In this document: piece by piece, positions 14,898-23,843 of the stretch
How the letters are laid out: each line of letters starts with the position of its first letter
Numbering within the stretch: position 1 is the stretch's first letter
From: CAADGY01 sp900696665
GTDB lineage: Bacteria > Acidobacteriota > Terriglobia > Bryobacterales > Bryobacteraceae
NCBI GenBank assembly: GCA_035063885.1
Contig: JAPSFM010000053.1
Span: forward strand, 1 to 32,783
Direction: 5' to 3'
Length of the DNA stretch: 32,783 bases
Notes under the pieces: generated by a model
What the model was told of the DNA's origin: nothing
The model's input: only the letters and a program-made list of their open reading frames with translations
Database searches by the model: none
Made by a program: the position numbers and the translations under genes

Positions 14898-15399
14898 GAG
14901 GTCTGCCGGGCCAGTTGACAAACCTCAATGGGTTCACGCCAATAAGGCGCACCGGCCACCAGACAGGTTACAAAGTGTAGGGCTAAAAAGCAAAGGGCCT
15001 ACCAACCCATATGGTTACGATGCGAGCTGATGGGGCACTATGGCAGCCGGCCTTTTCGCGGCCGGAATCGCCTGCGGCGATTTCCGATTCACTCGATGAT
15101 AACGCTCGAGCGATAAGATCAATTCGTTCAAAGCTGACCAGCGTGCATATAGGTCTTCGAGCTTTTCACCTAGATATGGGTTACGTGGGGGAGGTACGGT
15201 CTTGTAGGCCATGGCCTAGTATTTACCAGTCTGCCTACCTCCAGACAACACCCCGAGTTCCTTTCCCGTTGGAAATAATAGGGTGACCTGGAACAATGTT
15301 TGCGGGTAAGAGTTTGGTTGTGGTTCTATCTTCAACTTGAAGGACAGCCGGCCGGAGCGCGGCGGGCACATGGTAATATAAAGAATATACAAGATTTAA
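14898..15399. other. About 500-base region between the sigma gene and pcrA, mostly non-coding
   Basis: Only one frame, the leftward ORF at 15015-15212, looks coding. The remaining parts (14898-15014 and 15213-15399) contain no convincing gene, terminator or tRNA. Just upstream of pcrA, 15370-15399 is AT-rich and probably holds the pcrA promoter, but no clean -10/-35 pair could be fixed. Confidence 0.4.
15015..15212 (-). CDS. Small hypothetical protein (65 residues)
   Basis: The product begins MAYKTVPPPRNPYLGEKLED and continues with an amphipathic helix (YARWSALNELILSLERYHRV) and a basic, Pro/Ala-rich tail. The composition (regular heptad-like Leu spacing, low Cys and Trp) looks like a real small protein rather than a chance frame. 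I know no family for it. On the leftward strand TTGTCT and TAAATA are spaced by 17 bases (15248-15220), with the ATG seven bases after the -10, which would give a nearly leaderless message. There is no clear Shine-Dalgarno. The opposite-strand frame over the same bases looks random. Confidence 0.5.
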   Translation of the reverse strand: MAYKTVPPPRNPYLGEKLEDLYARWSALNELILSLERYHRVNRKSPQAIPAAKRPAAIVPHQLAS

Positions 15400-17718
15400 A
15401 TGGATTTCTTGACTGCGCTGAATCTCCAACAGCGCGAGGCGGTGGAACACGTCGAAGGTCCGCTTCTGATCCTTGCCGGTGCCGGTAGCGGCAAGACACG
15501 TGTCATTACCCACCGAATCGCACACCTCATCCGAACCTGTGGGATTCCCGGATATCAGGTTCTTGCCGTCACCTTTACTAACAAAGCGGCGGGCGAGATG
15601 CGCGATCGCGTTCTGAACCTTGCCGGATCACAGGATTCCCGTTCCGGACCCATTGTTTCCACTTTTCATTCCTTCTGCGTCCGTTTGTTGCGGCGTGACG
15701 GTGACCCGCTGGCGGCGGTTCGCTCAAACTTTACGCGTAATTTCACGATTTATGACGAAGATGACCAGACTGCACTGATCAAGGCGATCTTCCGCCACGC
15801 GGGGCTCGACGAAAAGTTCATGCCCTACCGCTCGGTGCTATCCCGAATTTCTCATGCGAAAAACCAGGGCCAGACGCCGGCGGATCTTTACCGTGCGTCA
15901 ACGGATCCCAAAAGCTCACGGCTCGCATCTTTGTTCGAGATGTACGAAGGGCGGCTCGAAGAAGCAAATGCCTTGGATTTTGACGACTTGCTGCTCGAAG
16001 CGGTGCGGCTGCTGCGCATAGACGAGGCGACGAGAGCCGCCTATAACCGGCGGTTCGGATTCGTAATGATCGACGAGTACCAGGATACGAATCGCAGCCA
16101 GTATGACCTGATGCGACTGCTCACCCAGGCCCATCAGAATATTTGCGCTGTCGGGGACGAGGACCAGTCGATATACGGTTGGCGTGGCGCCGACATACGA
16201 AACATTCTGGACTTTGAGCGTGACTTTCCTGACGCGAAAGTAATCCGGCTGGAACAGAACTACCGCTCCACGAAGAACATTCTCGAATCAGCCAGCGCAC
16301 TGGTGGCGAATAACACGGCGCGAAAGGGAAAGTGGCTCTGGACGGCATCCGGCGCGGGGGAACTCATCGGCTTCTACGAGGCATGGGATGGCGAAAATGA
16401 GGCGTTGTTTATCGCCGATACTATCGAACAGATGTTCTCGCGTAATCCCGCCGAACGCATCGCCGTCCTGTATCGTACCAATGCACAATCCCGGCAGATT
16501 GAAGAGGCATTGCGGCGATATGGGCGGAAATACCTGGTCATCGGTGGCTTCAGCTTCTATCAGCGCGCAGAGATCAAGGACCTGCTGGCATACGTCCGCG
16601 CCAGCATAAGCCCTCACGATTCCATCGCCCTACTGCGAATTATCAATACCCCTGCGCGCGGCATCGGCCGGAGCACCATCGAACAACTGGAACGGTTCGC
16701 CACGGAGCAGAATCTGAGTTTGTGGTCCGCCATGGATCGCATGATCGAAGAAAAGCAGTTGTCTACTCGCGCCGAAGCTGCGTTGTCTTCGTTCCGGCGC
16801 TTGTTGGAGGAGTTGGCGGAGGTGGCTGCCCTTGGCGCCGGGGAACTGTTAAAAGCGGTCATCGACCGGACCGGTTACATGAAGATGCTGGAGACCGATT
16901 CCTCTCCCGAAGCCGAGTCGCGCATCGCCAACGTAAACGAACTGCTGAATGCCGCCGTTGACGCGGCCGAACGCGGTGAGACGGTAACGGAGTTCCTGGA
17001 CCACGCCGCCCTGGTTGCCGATGCAGATGCCCTGGACGAACACGCCGCGGTCTCACTGCTGACCCTACACAACGCGAAAGGCCTGGAGTTTCCTGTGGTG
17101 TTTATCGCGGGGATGGAAGAAGGATTGTTTCCGCATAGCCGGTCAGTGACCAGTGAGGCGGCTCTCGAGGAGGAGCGCCGTCTGTGTTATGTCGGTATGA
17201 CACGCGCGGAGAAACGGCTCTTTCTAACGTGGGCGCGTTCCCGCCGGCGCTGGGGCGGCGGACAGCCGGAGCCCTGCATCCCTTCGCGGTTTCTGGCCGA
17301 AATTCCCCGCGAGTTCGTGCAGGAACTTCACCGCGGAAGGCGTGAAACTCGCCAAGTGGATCTTTTCGTGGAGCAGCACGAGGTCCGTCAAAGCGTCAAG
17401 CGCAGTACATACACCGGCAAGACTTATAACTCGCTGGACAACATCGCGCAATACTTTACGGAGCGGGGCCTCACGCCACCGCCCTTGAACAGGAAAACAG
17501 CTCCTTCAACGCCGCCGAAAACGGCCCAACCCGCCAAACCGGCGGCTGGTCTCCCGGCCCGGGGATTTCATAAAGGATCGATTGTCTATCACCCTACGTA
17601 CGGGCGCGGCCAGGTTGTGAGGTTGGAGGGAGAGGGTGATGATACCAAACTGACGGTCAGTTTCCGCGTTGGCTTGAAAAAGATCATCGCAAAGTACGCC
17701 ACGCTGAAAGCAGAGTAA
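15400..17718 (+). CDS. pcrA: ATP-dependent 3'-5' DNA helicase PcrA/UvrD
   Basis: The 772-residue superfamily 1A helicase acts in nucleotide-excision repair and removal of recombination intermediates. Motifs appear in order: Q-motif LNLQQREAV (8-16), Walker A AGAGSGKT (26-33), TFTNKAAGEM (Ia), MIDEYQDTN (II), GDEDQSIYGWRGAD (III), RLEQNYRST (IV), LLTLHNAKGLEFPVVFI (V) and CYVGMTRAEKRL (VI). The C-terminal about 45 residues (GSIVYHPTYGRGQVV...) form the Tudor-like domain typical of PcrA, which contacts RNA polymerase. A Pro/Ala-rich linker precedes it. The length is slightly above that of E. coli UvrD (720). No Shine-Dalgarno is seen before the ATG. Confidence 0.96.
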   Translation: MDFLTALNLQQREAVEHVEGPLLILAGAGSGKTRVITHRIAHLIRTCGIPGYQVLAVTFTNKAAGEMRDRVLNLAGSQDSRSGPIVSTFHSFCVRLLRRDGDPLAAVRSNFTRNFTIYDEDDQTALIKAIFRHAGLDEKFMPYRSVLSRISHAKNQGQTPADLYRASTDPKSSRLASLFEMYEGRLEEANALDFDDLLLEAVRLLRIDEATRAAYNRRFGFVMIDEYQDTNRSQYDLMRLLTQAHQNICAVGDEDQSIYGWRGADIRNILDFERDFPDAKVIRLEQNYRSTKNILESASALVANNTARKGKWLWTASGAGELIGFYEAWDGENEALFIADTIEQMFSRNPAERIAVLYRTNAQSRQIEEALRRYGRKYLVIGGFSFYQRAEIKDLLAYVRASISPHDSIALLRIINTPARGIGRSTIEQLERFATEQNLSLWSAMDRMIEEKQLSTRAEAALSSFRRLLEELAEVAALGAGELLKAVIDRTGYMKMLETDSSPEAESRIANVNELLNAAVDAAERGETVTEFLDHAALVADADALDEHAAVSLLTLHNAKGLEFPVVFIAGMEEGLFPHSRSVTSEAALEEERRLCYVGMTRAEKRLFLTWARSRRRWGGGQPEPCIPSRFLAEIPREFVQELHRGRRETRQVDLFVEQHEVRQSVKRSTYTGKTYNSLDNIAQYFTERGLTPPPLNRKTAPSTPPKTAQPAKPAAGLPARGFHKGSIVYHPTYGRGQVVRLEGEGDDTKLTVSFRVGLKKIIAKYATLKAE

Positions 17719-17724
17719 GCCCGG

Positions 17725-18246
17725 CTATTGCGACCGGCAGAAGATAAGAAGCTGGCCGACTTTCAAGCTTAGGCCTCCCTCATTTCTCAGGATTAACCGG
17801 AATTCCGAGCCGTAGACGCCAAACAAAACGCTGCCGCTGTTTGTGAACGGAAAAGTCCTCCCGAACTTGATCTCCGCCGCGCTGAAATAATCGGCATCCG
17901 GTACTGACCAGAACGTCTGTAGGGTGAGATCTTCGAGATCGGACAGCGAATCGGACGCCGAGCGTACGGCAACGGCCACCTTGTCGAGAGAAGAATAATC
18001 GATTCTCGAATCAAGCACAACGCTCTTGCCCGCGTCGACTGTGATATCTTTGAAAACCTCCCACTTACCTTCGGTCTCAGCCGCCTTCCGAAGCGGCTTT
18101 TTGATAGTGGTCCATTTGCGGGCAGCCTCGTCCGGTTCGGGGCGGCGGGTCTCCGTGTGGGAGGGCGTGACCAGGCAAAAAGACAGGAACAGGATGCCGG
18201 CAAAGCGGTGAGCTAGTATCACGCCTTGAGCAATTGCATGTGTCAT
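17725..18246 (-). CDS. Secreted hypothetical protein
   Basis: From the ATG at 18246 the product is about 173 residues with a likely signal peptide (hydrophobic stretch AGILFLSFCLVTPSHT). Upstream in-frame ATG and longer starts exist but add a non-signal-like extension. GAGGG sits about 13 bases before the chosen start. The mature part has a Lys/Arg-rich beginning and then a beta-rich region (VVLDSRIDYSSLDKVAVAVRS ... LTLQTFWSVPDADYFSAAEI) resembling a jelly-roll-type module. I recognise no family. It converges on pcrA with a six-base gap and diverges from the DUF1080 gene. Confidence 0.6.
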   Translation of the reverse strand: MTHAIAQGVILAHRFAGILFLSFCLVTPSHTETRRPEPDEAARKWTTIKKPLRKAAETEGKWEVFKDITVDAGKSVVLDSRIDYSSLDKVAVAVRSASDSLSDLEDLTLQTFWSVPDADYFSAAEIKFGRTFPFTNSGSVLFGVYGSEFRLILRNEGGLSLKVGQLLIFCRSQ

Positions 18247-18423
18247 GCCGTTCAACGCAACCCTCAGCATGCTGATTCTTAACGAATTGCACAGTCCCAG
18301 CGGGCTGGCGGAAAGCTGTCGTCCCGCGCAGGAACGCGCCACTTTCGAATGCCTGTTCCAGGTTGGAACACGAGTGGATCCCTATCTCCCGCATAGGCCG
18401 TCAGCCGTGGTATCAATGGACGA

Positions 18424-19203
18424 ATGAAACCGTTTCTCTGCCTGTGCGTTGGCCTCATTCCGCTTTTCGCCGAACCCGTTGCGGCGATCCGTCCGAAGGA
18501 ACCTGTTCAGTTGTTCAATGGCCGTGATATCAGCAACTGGTACACCTGGCTCCGCGAGAACCGATACGAGGATCCGAAACGCGTCTTCTCAGTGAAAGAC
18601 GGGCTGCTCCGGATTTCCGGTGAGGAGTGGGGCGGCATTGTAACCCGGCAGTCCTGGAGAGACTACCACCTCGTTGTCGAATGGAAATGGGGTGGACCGA
18701 CGTGGGGTTCCCGAAAGGACAGGGCGCGCGACAGCGGAATCCTGGTGCACGCGGTTGGAGAGGACGGCGCAGCCGGAGGAATCTGGCTCGAATCGATTGA
18801 GTCACAAATTATTGAAGGTGGAACGGGGGACTTCATTCTGGTCGCGGGCAAGAACCGTCCTACACTAACGGTGGAAAGCCGCGAAGGAAAGGGCGGTGAA
18901 CTCTACTGGCAGGAGGGCGGCGAACCGCGGACCCGCGACCGGGGCCGTTTCAATTGGTTCGGCCGCGATCCGGACTGGGTAGACAGGATCGGTTTTCGCG
19001 GGCCGAGCGATGTGGAGAAGCCTGTGGGAGAGTGGAACAGGCAGGAAGTGGTTGCGGACGGCGGCACACTGATCAACATCCTGAATGGGGTAATCGTGAA
19101 CCGTGGAACAAAGTCGTCGCACAGGGAAGGGAAGATCCAGATCCAGTCGGAAGGAGCCGAGCTTCTGATCCGCAAGGTGGAACTCAAGCCTGTTCGGAGG
19201 TGA
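18424..19203 (+). CDS. Secreted DUF1080 (3-keto-disaccharide hydrolase-type) protein 1
   Basis: The 259-residue protein has a signal peptide (1-20, ending PVAA) and one DUF1080 domain: VQLFNGRDISNWYTW, DGLLRISGEEWGGI, DYHLVVEWKWGG, DSGILVHAVGEDG, SIESQIIEGGTGDF and WNRQEVVADGG. DUF1080 is a concanavalin-like beta-sandwich. Some members hydrolyse 3-keto-glycosides or bind glucans, and the family is greatly expanded in Acidobacteriota and Planctomycetota. Many other members have no known activity, so the reaction here is not proven. It ends inside the 3' end of the kinase gene (20-base tail-to-tail overlap). Nearby TonB receptors fit extracellular sugar scavenging. Confidence 0.85.
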   Translation: MKPFLCLCVGLIPLFAEPVAAIRPKEPVQLFNGRDISNWYTWLRENRYEDPKRVFSVKDGLLRISGEEWGGIVTRQSWRDYHLVVEWKWGGPTWGSRKDRARDSGILVHAVGEDGAAGGIWLESIESQIIEGGTGDFILVAGKNRPTLTVESREGKGGELYWQEGGEPRTRDRGRFNWFGRDPDWVDRIGFRGPSDVEKPVGEWNRQEVVADGGTLINILNGVIVNRGTKSSHREGKIQIQSEGAELLIRKVELKPVRR

Positions 19204-21115
19204 CCGCCGAGGCGGCACGAACAGCGTTCAGGGACTCGAGAAGCGACTGAAGTTCAAACGGCTTTGTGACGACTGCATCCATTCCCGCACTCATACATTC
19301 CTCGTGCTGCGATTGGCCTGTATGGGCTGTCAGGGCGATCATAGGCGTGCGTTTCCCATTCCGTTTCCGCTCCTCTTCCCGTATCTTGCGAGCTGCTTCC
19401 AGTCCATCCATTTCCGGCATCTGAATATCCATCAGCAGCAAATCAAACACACGGTCCCTGAACAGGGCAACTGCTTGTTTGCCATTCGCCGCCAGGACCA
19501 CAGACCATCCGAGACGCTCGAGCATAGAACAAACGACTTTCTGGTTAATAATGTTGTCCTCGGCGACCAGCACCTGTAAATGTTCCAGACCGGGAGTAAG
19601 TTTAGAGACAGTCCCCAGCTCTTCGCCTACGCGACAGTCATAGACTTCGGGCAAGGGGAGTTCGAAGGTAAAACAACTGCCGCATCCCAATTCGCTGCGC
19701 GCGTTGATGGTGCCGCCCATCAGACTCACCAGGCGTTTTGTGATAGCCAGACCTAGACCCGTCCCACCGTATTGGCGTGTGTGCGAGCCGTCCGCCTGGG
19801 TAAACGCGTCGAAGATCAGACCGATCTTTTCAGCGGCAATTCCCACGCCTGTATCTTGCACTTCGAAACGGACCCGGTCCGAAGTCAGCCTTGCCGCCGT
19901 CAGCCGGATGGTGCCGGCAGGGGTGAACTTCACCGAGTTTCCCACCAGGTTTACGATGACCTGCCGAAGCCGCGTCGGATCTCCACGCACCCACTCGGGA
20001 CACTCCTCGCCGACGGTGAATTGGACGTCGAGGTTTTTCTCACGCAGAGTGCACTCGAACAGGCGGAGTGACTCACTGAGCACTTTCCGGAGTTGAAATG
20101 GGATGCTCTCGATCGTCATCTTTCCAGCCTCGATCTTTGAAAAGTCGAGAATGTCGTTCAGCACCACGATGAGCGACCTGGCGGCATTGAGCGCGTTCTC
20201 CAGGTGCTCACGCTGTTCCGGGTCTGCGGAAGTTTCCAGCGCCAGGGCGATCATGCCGATAACGCCGTTCATCGGTGTGCGGATCTCGTGGCTTGTATTC
20301 GCGATGAACTCACTCTTCAACCGGGCGGCATCCTCGGCCCTCTGTTTTGCCTGGCGTAACTCGATGTTCACGCGGCTGCGTTCGGCTACTTCCTCCTCCA
20401 ACCGGTCCCGGTGCCGTTGCAGCTCCGCATCGCGATGTTGAATCTCATCGAGCATGGCATTCAACGAACTGGCCAGCACACCCAACTCATCATGCGAAGC
20501 GAAGTTGATGCGCTCTCCATATCCATGTGTGCGCGCGATGCGCCCGGCGATTTCCGCGATCTTCAATACCGGTGTCAGAATCCGCGCCTGTAACGTCACG
20601 GAAAGGACCGTTGCTACCATCAAACTCAGTAGAAGAACGAGCAAAGAGTCATCGAGATATTCGTGTAACACTTTGGAAAGCGACGGAACCGTGGCCGAAA
20701 GCGCCAAGGTGCCGAGCCGTTCGCCATCCGAAAAAACGCCACCCGAGACGATCATAGTTCCAGGGCCATACGTGGTGCCGTCCTGTGGTTTGGGCGGGCA
20801 GATGGAAGAACTGTCACGCTGATACACCGCGAAGCAACCGTCGCGCTTGTCATAGATGGCAGCATGGCGGATGAAACCGACAGCCCCGAGCGATCGGAGA
20901 ATTTCGCGTGCTGCCTCTGCGTCCCGAAGGGTAATGGCGGGGCCCACCTGGTCCGCGACGATACTCGTGATCGCTGAGATTTCGTCCGTTGTCCGTGCCC
21001 AAAAACGGTTCAAATCCAGCCAGGCAAATCCACCGGCGGCAAGAATCGCCGCGACGACGCTACCGCCGAGCATCAATGCCATGAACTTCGAACGAAGCGT
21101 GGAGGAGCTTCTCAT
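19184..21115 (-). CDS. Hybrid sensor histidine kinase/response regulator with YfiN-like sensor
   Basis: The 643-residue inner-membrane protein has, in order: span 1 (about 12-33), a periplasmic region (about 34-153) containing SIVADQVGPAITLRDAEAAR and AAIYDKRDG as in CHASE8-type sensors, span 2 (154-176), HAMP (177-230), coiled coil, and HisKA with H276 (ANTSHEIRTPMNG). HATPase_c follows (LRQVIVNLVGNSVKFT, DTGVGI, GGTGLGLAI), then a receiver with D563 (LLLMDIQMPEMDG) and K618. It is a full BarA-like hybrid without a phosphotransfer (Hpt) domain. It overlaps yfiR by four bases (ATGA), with GGGAGG seven bases before the ATG. The sensor layout matches YfiN, but the output is a kinase, not GGDEF. 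Confidence 0.93.
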   Translation of the reverse strand: MRSSSTLRSKFMALMLGGSVVAAILAAGGFAWLDLNRFWARTTDEISAITSIVADQVGPAITLRDAEAAREILRSLGAVGFIRHAAIYDKRDGCFAVYQRDSSSICPPKPQDGTTYGPGTMIVSGGVFSDGERLGTLALSATVPSLSKVLHEYLDDSLLVLLLSLMVATVLSVTLQARILTPVLKIAEIAGRIARTHGYGERINFASHDELGVLASSLNAMLDEIQHRDAELQRHRDRLEEEVAERSRVNIELRQAKQRAEDAARLKSEFIANTSHEIRTPMNGVIGMIALALETSADPEQREHLENALNAARSLIVVLNDILDFSKIEAGKMTIESIPFQLRKVLSESLRLFECTLREKNLDVQFTVGEECPEWVRGDPTRLRQVIVNLVGNSVKFTPAGTIRLTAARLTSDRVRFEVQDTGVGIAAEKIGLIFDAFTQADGSHTRQYGGTGLGLAITKRLVSLMGGTINARSELGCGSCFTFELPLPEVYDCRVGEELGTVSKLTPGLEHLQVLVAEDNIINQKVVCSMLERLGWSVVLAANGKQAVALFRDRVFDLLLMDIQMPEMDGLEAARKIREEERKRNGKRTPMIALTAHTGQSQHEECMSAGMDAVVTKPFELQSLLESLNAVRAASAVTSEQA

Positions 21116-21699
21116 CCACTGCCTCCCGCCGGAACCCGGATGCGCCCGAATCGAAGCAACTTGGAGCTGATAGATGCGCCCACCCGTTGAACTTCCATCA
21201 AGTTCACTTCGAACCGGATACGCCCGTCCACAAGGTGAACGGCGATGGCGCCACCGCTATCAATGAACTGGTCCGCCTCGCCGATCGTGATCGCACGTGC
21301 TGCCCGGTTCATGGAGAGGCCGTGCTGGGCCTCAGAATTCTTTGTGGTTGCGAAGTACACGACATGGCAGCGGGGAGCATCCATGTCTGTTTCGAGATCG
21401 ATTACCCGAATGAGACTGTTTCCAACCGTTTTGCCTTCCAGAGTTCGCTTGAGGGCTTCCCGGAAACCAGGACGCCCGGTAACGCCGACCCTGATGACGG
21501 TGTCTGGAGCAGAGGAGGGCTTCCACTCCGTATAGCGGACGAAGCTCAGCACAACCGCTGCCTTGAGTTCGTCTTCCGGCTCGGCCGCTTGGAGCGCGGA
21601 AAGGGACAGCATGAAGGTGACAGCAACGTACGCTATCAGACGGGAGCCCAACACGCGGTTTATGCCTGTTTTCAGTCGGCGAGGAACTTGTGTGTCCAT
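21112..21699 (-). CDS. YfiR-like (DUF4154) periplasmic protein
   Basis: From the ATG at 21699 the product is 195 residues. A signal region ends near SALQAAEP, and the DUF4154/YfiR body follows: ELKAAVVLSFVRYTEW, IRVGVTGRPGFREALKR, HVVYFATTKNSEAQ, AITIGEADQFIDSGGAIAVH, RIRFEVNLMEVQRVG and ISSKLLRFGRI. In Pseudomonas, YfiR is a periplasmic repressor of the diguanylate cyclase YfiN. Here it is expected to act on the sensor of the adjacent kinase. A longer in-frame start exists, but it gives no signal peptide and lies deep in the receptor gene. The chosen start overlaps the receptor's 3' end by 28 bases. Only one of YfiR's Cys pairs is partly visible. Confidence 0.82.
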   Translation of the reverse strand: MDTQVPRRLKTGINRVLGSRLIAYVAVTFMLSLSALQAAEPEDELKAAVVLSFVRYTEWKPSSAPDTVIRVGVTGRPGFREALKRTLEGKTVGNSLIRVIDLETDMDAPRCHVVYFATTKNSEAQHGLSMNRAARAITIGEADQFIDSGGAIAVHLVDGRIRFEVNLMEVQRVGASISSKLLRFGRIRVPAGGSG

Positions 21700-23723
21700 T
21701 TGACGACGAAAGTCCTGCGTAATGGTATTGCCGCGTACGGCGGTTCGGAATAACTCTCGACAACCTGGCGGTTCGTAAGATTTTGTAGTGAGAAACTCAA
21801 TTCGCCAGAGCGGGTGAACCTCCAACTCACTCGTGCATCGGCCAGTACAGCGCCAGGCAGTTCGTAGCCCTTGTTTCTGGAGCGGGCTCTTCCCATCAGG
21901 TCCAGTTGCAATCTCTCCGAAAGATCATGGCTTGAGCGCAAAAGCACCTGATGGGGAGAACCGCCCATGCAATCCTCCCACGTATACCAGTTAGCGGCTG
22001 TGCGAGGCAGCCAGCGATTCTGATTGAGATAGGAATAAGCGGGCGCGAGTTTCCAGGACGGACGCACGTGCCAGGTGGCAGAAAACTCTCCTCCATACGA
22101 GCGTCCAAGTCCCGCGCTTTCCTGCACCAGTGGCAGGAGTCCCGGCGGCGCGCTCCGCGGTGAGACGATCTCCGGCATGGATGGCATCCGCAAGATTCGT
22201 AAGTTCCGATACACGCTCCTGAAGAGCGCAACGTCAAGTGACCAACGCTGGCCCGATTGGAGGCGGTATCCGGCCTCAATACTTCTCTCGATTTCCGAGC
22301 GCGTTGTTCGTGACCCGGCAAGACCGACCCAAAGCGGAGCATCTCCGATGTATTCCTGCCCGGAGGCGGTTCTCAGATCCCGATCGTAACGGCTGGGCAC
22401 CCGCACCGCCCGTGAGAATCCGAACCAGACTGATTGTTTCGCATTAGGTGTGTAGAGTAAGCGGAGACTGGGCTGGTGTTCAAAGTTACCGTAGGAGTTG
22501 TAATCCAGCCGTATGCCGGCCGAAAGAAGCAAACGTCCGGGCAGGAGCTGCATCTCGTCTCTTACGATGACGTTACCAGCTCGATACGATGAGTCCTCCG
22601 GTGTAAACCAGATGGACCGCCGGCTCGCCGTGGAATCCCAATATTGCTGGAAGCCGCCGCCCCAATAAAGCTCATTGCGCTCGCCCATGGTGCGACGCCG
22701 TTGGTAGTCGATGGTGATGTTGTTCAGTCTGGCGGTGAGATATGGAAAGCCCAGTTCATTACGATCAAAAGAAAACTGAACGCTGTCTTCCATGCCGGGG
22801 GCCTTAGTGCGGCTCCAGCGGCCTTGAATGGAGCCACCCTCATAACGAGCGCGTTCAGCGGAGAACTCCACCAGGCCGGGCAGCAATATCGGGTAAGTCA
22901 CCGGATCCTCGCGGCTCAGTTTATAGATGTCACCCTGAAGCAGCCACTCATCTGTTTTGTTCGGCTGCCAGTCGAGTCTGAATCCAGCGCGGCCCGTGGT
23001 CGAGTCCAGCCCGTCCAAAGAGCCAACCTGGTAAACGTATTTGTTGTTGTGGAAGTAGTAACCTGGCGATGAATAGCTTGGTGTCCTCTGCTCCAGCTTG
23101 CCCCAGATTCTGTAGGAGAGCGTATCGCGCGGCACATCGCCCCAGCGGACGAACAAACCTGTCCGCAACTCGTTACCGGCCGTGACACTCACCTCCGCTC
23201 CCGTGGTAGCCTTTGTCCTTTTTGTGATGATGTTTATCACTCCATTGACGGCATTCGGCCCCCACACCACCGTTCCCGGCCCGCGTATCACCTCGATTTG
23301 AGCTATGTCCTCCAGAGGAACGTCAATGGAATCCCAGACCACCCCGGAAAACAGTGGCGTATACAGGGATCTCCCGTCAATCATTACCAGGATCTTGTTT
23401 GAGTAAAGGCGTCCCGATCCCCGAGCAGATACCACCCACGAGCGCCCATCAAGGCGTGAAACTGTTAGGCCCGGCACCCACCGGAGCGCTTCCGGGATTG
23501 AAGTCGCTCCCGACCTTCGGATTTCCTCCGCGCTGAGTACATACACGGCTGCGGGAGACCGTGACAATTGCTGTGCTTTACGCCCCACCGAGGTCACCTG
23601 GACACTGAAGAGTTCCTCGACACTCAAATTCGTTAGCTCTCCCGTGGGTGTTCCGACCCGCTGAGGATAGACTGCCATGGCACCCATGCAAACCGTGGCG
23701 AGCAATAGACGAAAAGCGCCCAT
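21672..23723 (-). CDS. TonB-dependent outer-membrane receptor 2 (YfiR operon)
   Basis: 683 residues with a signal peptide (1-20), a plug domain (about 32-170: EELFSVQVTSVGRKAQQLS, AAVYVLSAEEIRRSGATSIPEAL, VVSARGSGRLYSNKILVMID, QIEVIRGPGTVVWGPNAVNG, INIITKR), and a beta-barrel ending in FVVKWTHKF near the C-terminus. The S-V-E-E-L start of the mature part is typical of the receptor family found beside YfiR and GGDEF or kinase genes. Substrate unknown. It is the first gene of the three-gene leftward operon. A perfect 12-bp palindrome lies 17 bases before its ATG. Confidence 0.92.
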   Translation of the reverse strand: MGAFRLLLATVCMGAMAVYPQRVGTPTGELTNLSVEELFSVQVTSVGRKAQQLSRSPAAVYVLSAEEIRRSGATSIPEALRWVPGLTVSRLDGRSWVVSARGSGRLYSNKILVMIDGRSLYTPLFSGVVWDSIDVPLEDIAQIEVIRGPGTVVWGPNAVNGVINIITKRTKATTGAEVSVTAGNELRTGLFVRWGDVPRDTLSYRIWGKLEQRTPSYSSPGYYFHNNKYVYQVGSLDGLDSTTGRAGFRLDWQPNKTDEWLLQGDIYKLSREDPVTYPILLPGLVEFSAERARYEGGSIQGRWSRTKAPGMEDSVQFSFDRNELGFPYLTARLNNITIDYQRRRTMGERNELYWGGGFQQYWDSTASRRSIWFTPEDSSYRAGNVIVRDEMQLLPGRLLLSAGIRLDYNSYGNFEHQPSLRLLYTPNAKQSVWFGFSRAVRVPSRYDRDLRTASGQEYIGDAPLWVGLAGSRTTRSEIERSIEAGYRLQSGQRWSLDVALFRSVYRNLRILRMPSMPEIVSPRSAPPGLLPLVQESAGLGRSYGGEFSATWHVRPSWKLAPAYSYLNQNRWLPRTAANWYTWEDCMGGSPHQVLLRSSHDLSERLQLDLMGRARSRNKGYELPGAVLADARVSWRFTRSGELSFSLQNLTNRQVVESYSEPPYAAIPLRRTFVVKWTHKFLAD

Positions 23724-23739
23724 GCTTCACTATTCGGTA

Positions 23740-23751
23740 GAACGGCCGTTC
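23740..23751. promoter_or_regulatory. 12-bp perfect palindrome upstream of TonB receptor 2
   Basis: GAACGGCCGTTC is a perfect palindrome between the receptor ATG (23723) and the divergent E1 gene. Upstream on the leftward strand a TTGACG is present, but no -10 hexamer is found at the right distance. The palindrome may be an operator for the receptor-YfiR-kinase operon. It is short, so chance cannot be excluded. Confidence 0.3.
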
Positions 23752-23843
23752 CCCTTTAGCCACATCCGTCAAAGCCCCCCCTGTAACTTGTGTCACGCAC
23801 TCGTGCAGCCGCATATTGTAGTCTGAAATCAGGGATACAACGT

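Noticed and set aside
15011..15286. Rightward frame of about 91 codons opposite the small leftward ORF
   Set aside because: Its composition looks random and it lacks a ribosome-binding site. The leftward frame is more protein-like.
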